Source: Anaeramoeba ignava
Lineage: Eukaryota > Metamonada > Anaeramoebidae
NCBI GenBank assembly: GCA_028826165.1
Contig: JAPDFW010000056.1
Coordinates: forward strand, 186,001 to 250,000
DNA length: 64,000 nt
Direction of reading: 5' to 3'
Part shown: positions 61,253 to 64,000 of the stretch, one piece after another
Numbering within the stretch: the stretch's first letter is position 1
Layout of the letters: each line of letters opens with the position of its first letter
Translations under genes and position numbers: made by a program
The notes under the pieces: model-generated
Databases searched by the model: none
What the model was told of the DNA's origin: nothing
What the model saw: the letters and a program-made list of their open reading frames with translations, nothing else

Positions 61253-61354
61253 TTAAATAAAAAAAGAAAAAAAATGAAAAAAATTAATTTTAAAAAAATT
61301 TTTTTTTCATTTTTTTTATTTCATTTTTTTTTATTCAAAAAACAAAAAATCAAA
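61253..61354. promoter_or_regulatory. 102-bp divergent promoter between DDX47 and the secreted-protein gene
   Basis: TTTTTTTTCATTTTTTTTC lies on the minus strand at 61266-61283, before DDX47. On the plus strand two TTTCATTTTTTTT units lie at 61308-61330, before the ATG at 61355. It is the shortest divergent interval in the window. Confidence 0.5.
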
Positions 61355-62557
61355 ATGAACCAAATTATTTCAATTTTAATTGCTTTCTTTATTTTTCAAT
61401 TTACTTATTCATATACATGTTTTATGTTTCGGAATAATTTTGATACAAGTGAAGTAGCAGCAGGTTGTTCAGGATATTATGCACCTTCTGCAATTACTGG
61501 TTGGCATCTAATTAAAACTTGGACAGATTTTGATTGCGCTCAGTTTGTTTATCTTTTTTTAATCTTGTCAAAATTCATTTTTTTTTAATTTTTGCTTTTT
61601 TTTTTTTTTAGATGCACAAAATATTTAACTTTATCAGATGAAATGAAACAAGAAATTGAAGAAAGAAATAGAAAATCAAAGGATTTAAAAAACCCAACTG
61701 GTGATCCTGTTCCTTGTTGTGTTTATTCAGATCCAAAACAGTAAAATTAAATTTAAAAATTAAAATTAAAATTAAAATTAAAATTAAATTTAAAAATTAA
61801 AATTAAAAATCAAATTTAAAATTAAAATTAAAATTAAAATTAAATTAATAATCAAAATAAAAATTAAAATTAAAATTAAAATTAAAATTAAAATCAAAAT
61901 TAAATTAAAATCAAAATCAAAATTAAAATTAAAATTAAAATTAAAATCAAAATTAAAATTAAAATCAAAATTAAATTAAAATTAAAATTAAAATTAAAAT
62001 TAAAATTAAAATTAAAATTAAAATTAAAATCAAAATTAAATTAAAATTAAAATTAAAATTAAAATTAAAATTAAAATTAAAATTAAAATTAAAATTAAAA
62101 TTAAAATTAAAATTAAAATTAAAATTAAAATTAAAATTAAAATTAAAATCAAAATTAAAATTAAAATTAAAATCAAAATTAAAATTAAAATCAAAATTAA
62201 ATTAAAATTAAAATTAAAATCAAAATCAAAATTAAAATTAAAAATCAAAATTAAAATCAAAATCAAAATCAATTAAAATTAAAATCAAAATCAATTAAAA
62301 AATCAAAATTAAATTAAAATTAAAAATCAAAATCAAATTGAAAATTAAAATTAAAATCAAAATTAAAATCTGTTTTTGATTTTTTTAGTTATTATGTTGA
62401 ACCAATTTATACAGAAGCTGTTAATCCAGATGATCCTTCACCTTATTGTGATGATACTCTTTATGGTGCAACTAAAATTGGAGAATGGGATGTTACTCAA
62501 CTTTATAATGAATGTTATTTCATTCCAAATGGAACTTCCAAATTTCACAAATTTTAA
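61355..62557 (+). CDS. small secreted cysteine-rich protein, 3 exons
   Basis: Exons 61355-61542, 61612-61740 and 62389-62557 join in phase to give 161 residues. The first 20 residues (MNQIISILIAFFIFQFTYSY) form a clear signal peptide. The mature part has eight cysteines, including one Cys-x2-Cys (DCAQC) and an adjacent Cys pair (VPCCVY), enough for four disulfides. No membrane anchor or known family was recognised. An in-frame ATG 81 bases upstream lies in the T-rich leader and would bury the signal peptide, so the 61355 start is preferred. The exon 1 donor is GTTTGT and intron 2 is a 648-nt (AAAATY)n array. It may be an extracellular or phagosomal protein. Confidence 0.75.
61745..62375. repeat. 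intronic (AAAATT/AAAATC)n array
   Basis: Intron 2 of the secreted-protein gene is almost pure AAAATT and AAAATC hexamers. Frames inside it encode Ile/Leu or Asn/Phe repeats only. Confidence 0.92.
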
Positions 62558-62827
62558 AGATTGTTTCTTCAAAAAATTCATTCTCAAATTAATTACTTTT
62601 TATTGTTTGAGTTCTTATATTTTTTCTTTTCCGATTATTTTTTCTTGAAGAAACTATTTTTTTTTTGATTTTTTTGGATTGGAACAAAAAAATGAGAATA
62701 AAAAAAGGAAGATTGATTTTTTAATTTGAATTTAATTTTGAATTTGAATTTAATTTTGAATTGAATTTGAATTTGAATTTGAATTTGAATTTGAATTAAA
62801 TTGGAATTAAAGAAATCATTTCCTTTT
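62558..62827. other. convergent spacer, no gene seen
   Basis: The 3' ends of the secreted-protein gene and PCYT2 face each other across 270 bp. A (GAATTT)n run lies at 62740-62800. Nothing else was recognised. Confidence 0.7.
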
Positions 62828-64000
62828 TCATTTCTTTTCTAATAATTTAACTTCTCGTTTTTGTTTATCCTTATTCCTTGATAAATAAACTAATGAGTTT
62901 TCAATAATTCTTTGACAAATTGAATCAGAAGTCAAATCAGGAAAATCACTTTCAATTTGGACATAAATTCCCAATTTTTTTGGAACCTTTTAAATAATTT
63001 TTAATTTTTAATTTTTAATTTAGATTTAGATTTAGATTTAGATTTAGATTTTGATTTAGATTTATATTGAATTCTATAATATACTTCATAAGGATCATTA
63101 TCAAGACGTGTTTCAACTTTTGTTGAACCATGACAAACAATTTGAAAATTCATTGACTTTATCAAATCTTCTGAAACATCAAAAGGAGCACCAATAATAA
63201 CCTCATCAACATAACGACAAGAAAGAACAGTAAGAATACGTTCATGAAGATTCATGATTGGAAAATGTTCACCTTTATGTTGATTAACAATTTCATCAGT
63301 ATGAACACCAACAATAAGAAAATCACCCAAAGCTTTTGCCTTTTTAAGAGTAGAAATATGACCGACATGAAAAAGATCAAAACCACCATCAATATAAACG
63401 ATTTTGTCATTTGGCTTTGGACTTTTTCCTTCAGAAAATTGAACAATTTTTCGGGTTGTAGGTAAATATTGAGAAACACGAGTATAAGGACTACTTTGAA
63501 CTTTAATATCCTTTTGATGATGTTCTCGAGTGAGTAAAAGCATTCTCCCAACAAGATCTGTAGTCGAAACACCAGTAGTTCGTGGTACTGTCCTGAATTT
63601 TCCTGCCTCTTTGATTTCTGCATATGAATCACGTCCATCTTTTGTTACTGATAAATCATCTCCATGAATACAAAAATCACAGTTGTATTTATTTAAGTAT
63701 TCAAGTGATGTTATATATGGTGCATCTCGTACTACTTCATCAACCCATTTACATCCTTCAACTGCTTGATATCTTTCTTCTCCTTTTAGTACTGTTGGTC
63801 CTTTGTTTTTTTCAATTTCTTCATCTGAATGAACTCCACAAATTAAATAATCTCCTAATTCTCTTGCTTGTCGTATAAAATTCGCATGTCCCCAGTGCAT
63901 CATATCAAAACATCCTTTATATTTTATATTTATATTATTTTAATTTTATATTATTTTATTATATGAAAAATTTTTTAACGATATTCTTCTTCATTTATTT
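62828..64000 (-). CDS. PCYT2: ethanolamine-phosphate cytidylyltransferase (PCYT2/ECT), 5' end outside the window
   Basis: Exons 63914-63085 and 62986-62828 are clear. A further upstream exon seems to end at 63980 (donor GTTAAA), but its last codons do not give the expected Asp-Gly before CFDMMHWGH, so that joint is uncertain. The protein has two cytidylyltransferase domains, each with an HxGH motif (HWGH and HVGH). The first also has ERYQAVEGCKWVDEVV, KYNCDFCIHGDD and GVSTTDLVGRMLLL. The second has YIDGGFDLFHVGHISTL, FLIVGVHTDE and HERILTVLSCRYVDEV. The last exon encodes VPKKLGIYVQIESD and a basic tail. The enzyme makes CDP-ethanolamine for phosphatidylethanolamine synthesis. The 98-nt intron holds an (AAATCT)n run that would read as Lys-Ser repeats if not spliced. 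Confidence 0.92.

Noticed and set aside
63001-63084. Lys-Ser repeat C-terminus for PCYT2
   Set aside because: A GTATAT donor after the conserved DPYE and an AAAG acceptor restore the family's VPKKLGI C-terminus, so the Lys-Ser repeat is intron.
1-64000. tRNA or rRNA genes, CRISPR arrays, prophage or integrated virus
   Set aside because: No tRNA-like B box or clover-leaf, no spacer-repeat alternation, and no viral or transposase coding frames were recognised. The tandem arrays are plain AT simple repeats.

Overview
The window looks like nuclear DNA of an AT-rich, free-living amoeboid protist. Most genes have several GT-AG introns that are almost pure A+T simple repeat. The proteins carry long Asn/Gln/Glu/Lys runs, most stops are TAA, and the standard code fits throughout. 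The gene set (BTB-BACK-TLDc protein, RasGAP-VPS9 protein, RNF213-like giant protein, spatacsin, RanBPM/GID1, CUL1, DDX47, PCYT2, HROB) is plainly eukaryotic. Expanded BTB-TLDc proteins, Asn/Gln tracts and a TCATT-type element before start codons resemble Anaeramoeba (Metamonada). That placement is an inference; other AT-rich amoebae such as dictyostelids or heteroloboseans are not excluded.

Layout. 1-440: an open low-complexity frame running off the left edge. 441-3650: a BTB-TLDc gene (-) lying between two arrays of a ~144-bp repeat. 3651-4934: a strikingly GC-rich, intronless beta-helix gene (-), a candidate for lateral transfer. 5749-14604: a 16-exon GAPVD1/RME-6-like gene (+) whose two giant introns hold the same 12-bp repeat in opposite orientation. 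14766-17311: HROB (-). 17446-19550: RanBPM/GID1 (+). 19835-35547: an RNF213-like gene (+) of about 5,200 codons with one intron. 35969-44080: spatacsin (-). 44411-48098 and 48723-54144: two tandem CUL1 genes (+), the second frameshifted just before the Nedd8 site. 54355-57031: a protein with five PH-like repeats (-). 57198-58681: an Rxt3-like gene (+). 58980-61252: DDX47/Rrp3 (-). 61355-62557: a small secreted Cys-rich protein (+). 62828-64000: PCYT2 (-), its 5' end outside the window.

Most gene models were rebuilt by joining exons by hand. In GAPVD1 (16 exons), RanBPM (4), CUL1-A (8), DDX47 (3), Rxt3 (4) and the secreted protein (3), all splice phases close exactly and the product reads through without a stop. 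Six genes (BTB-TLDc, HROB, RNF213, SPG11, CUL1-B, PH-repeat) need one or two single-base corrections, mostly in A runs or simple repeats. That pattern suits long-read indel errors at least as well as real decay.

Functionally the genes are mostly unrelated housekeeping neighbours: ubiquitin system (RNF213-like, two CUL1, GID1, BTB protein), endo-lysosomal traffic (GAPVD1, spatacsin), DNA repair (HROB), ribosome biogenesis (DDX47), chromatin (Rxt3) and phospholipid synthesis (PCYT2). Divergent pairs share very short upstream regions (102-330 bp), and a T-rich TTTCATTTTT element precedes most start codons. The most interesting signals are the RNF213-like protein with a lysine/glutamate/glutamine tract where most of the RING should be, the opposed 12-bp intron arrays, the CUL1 pair, the alternating PH-like repeat protein and the GC-rich beta-helix gene.
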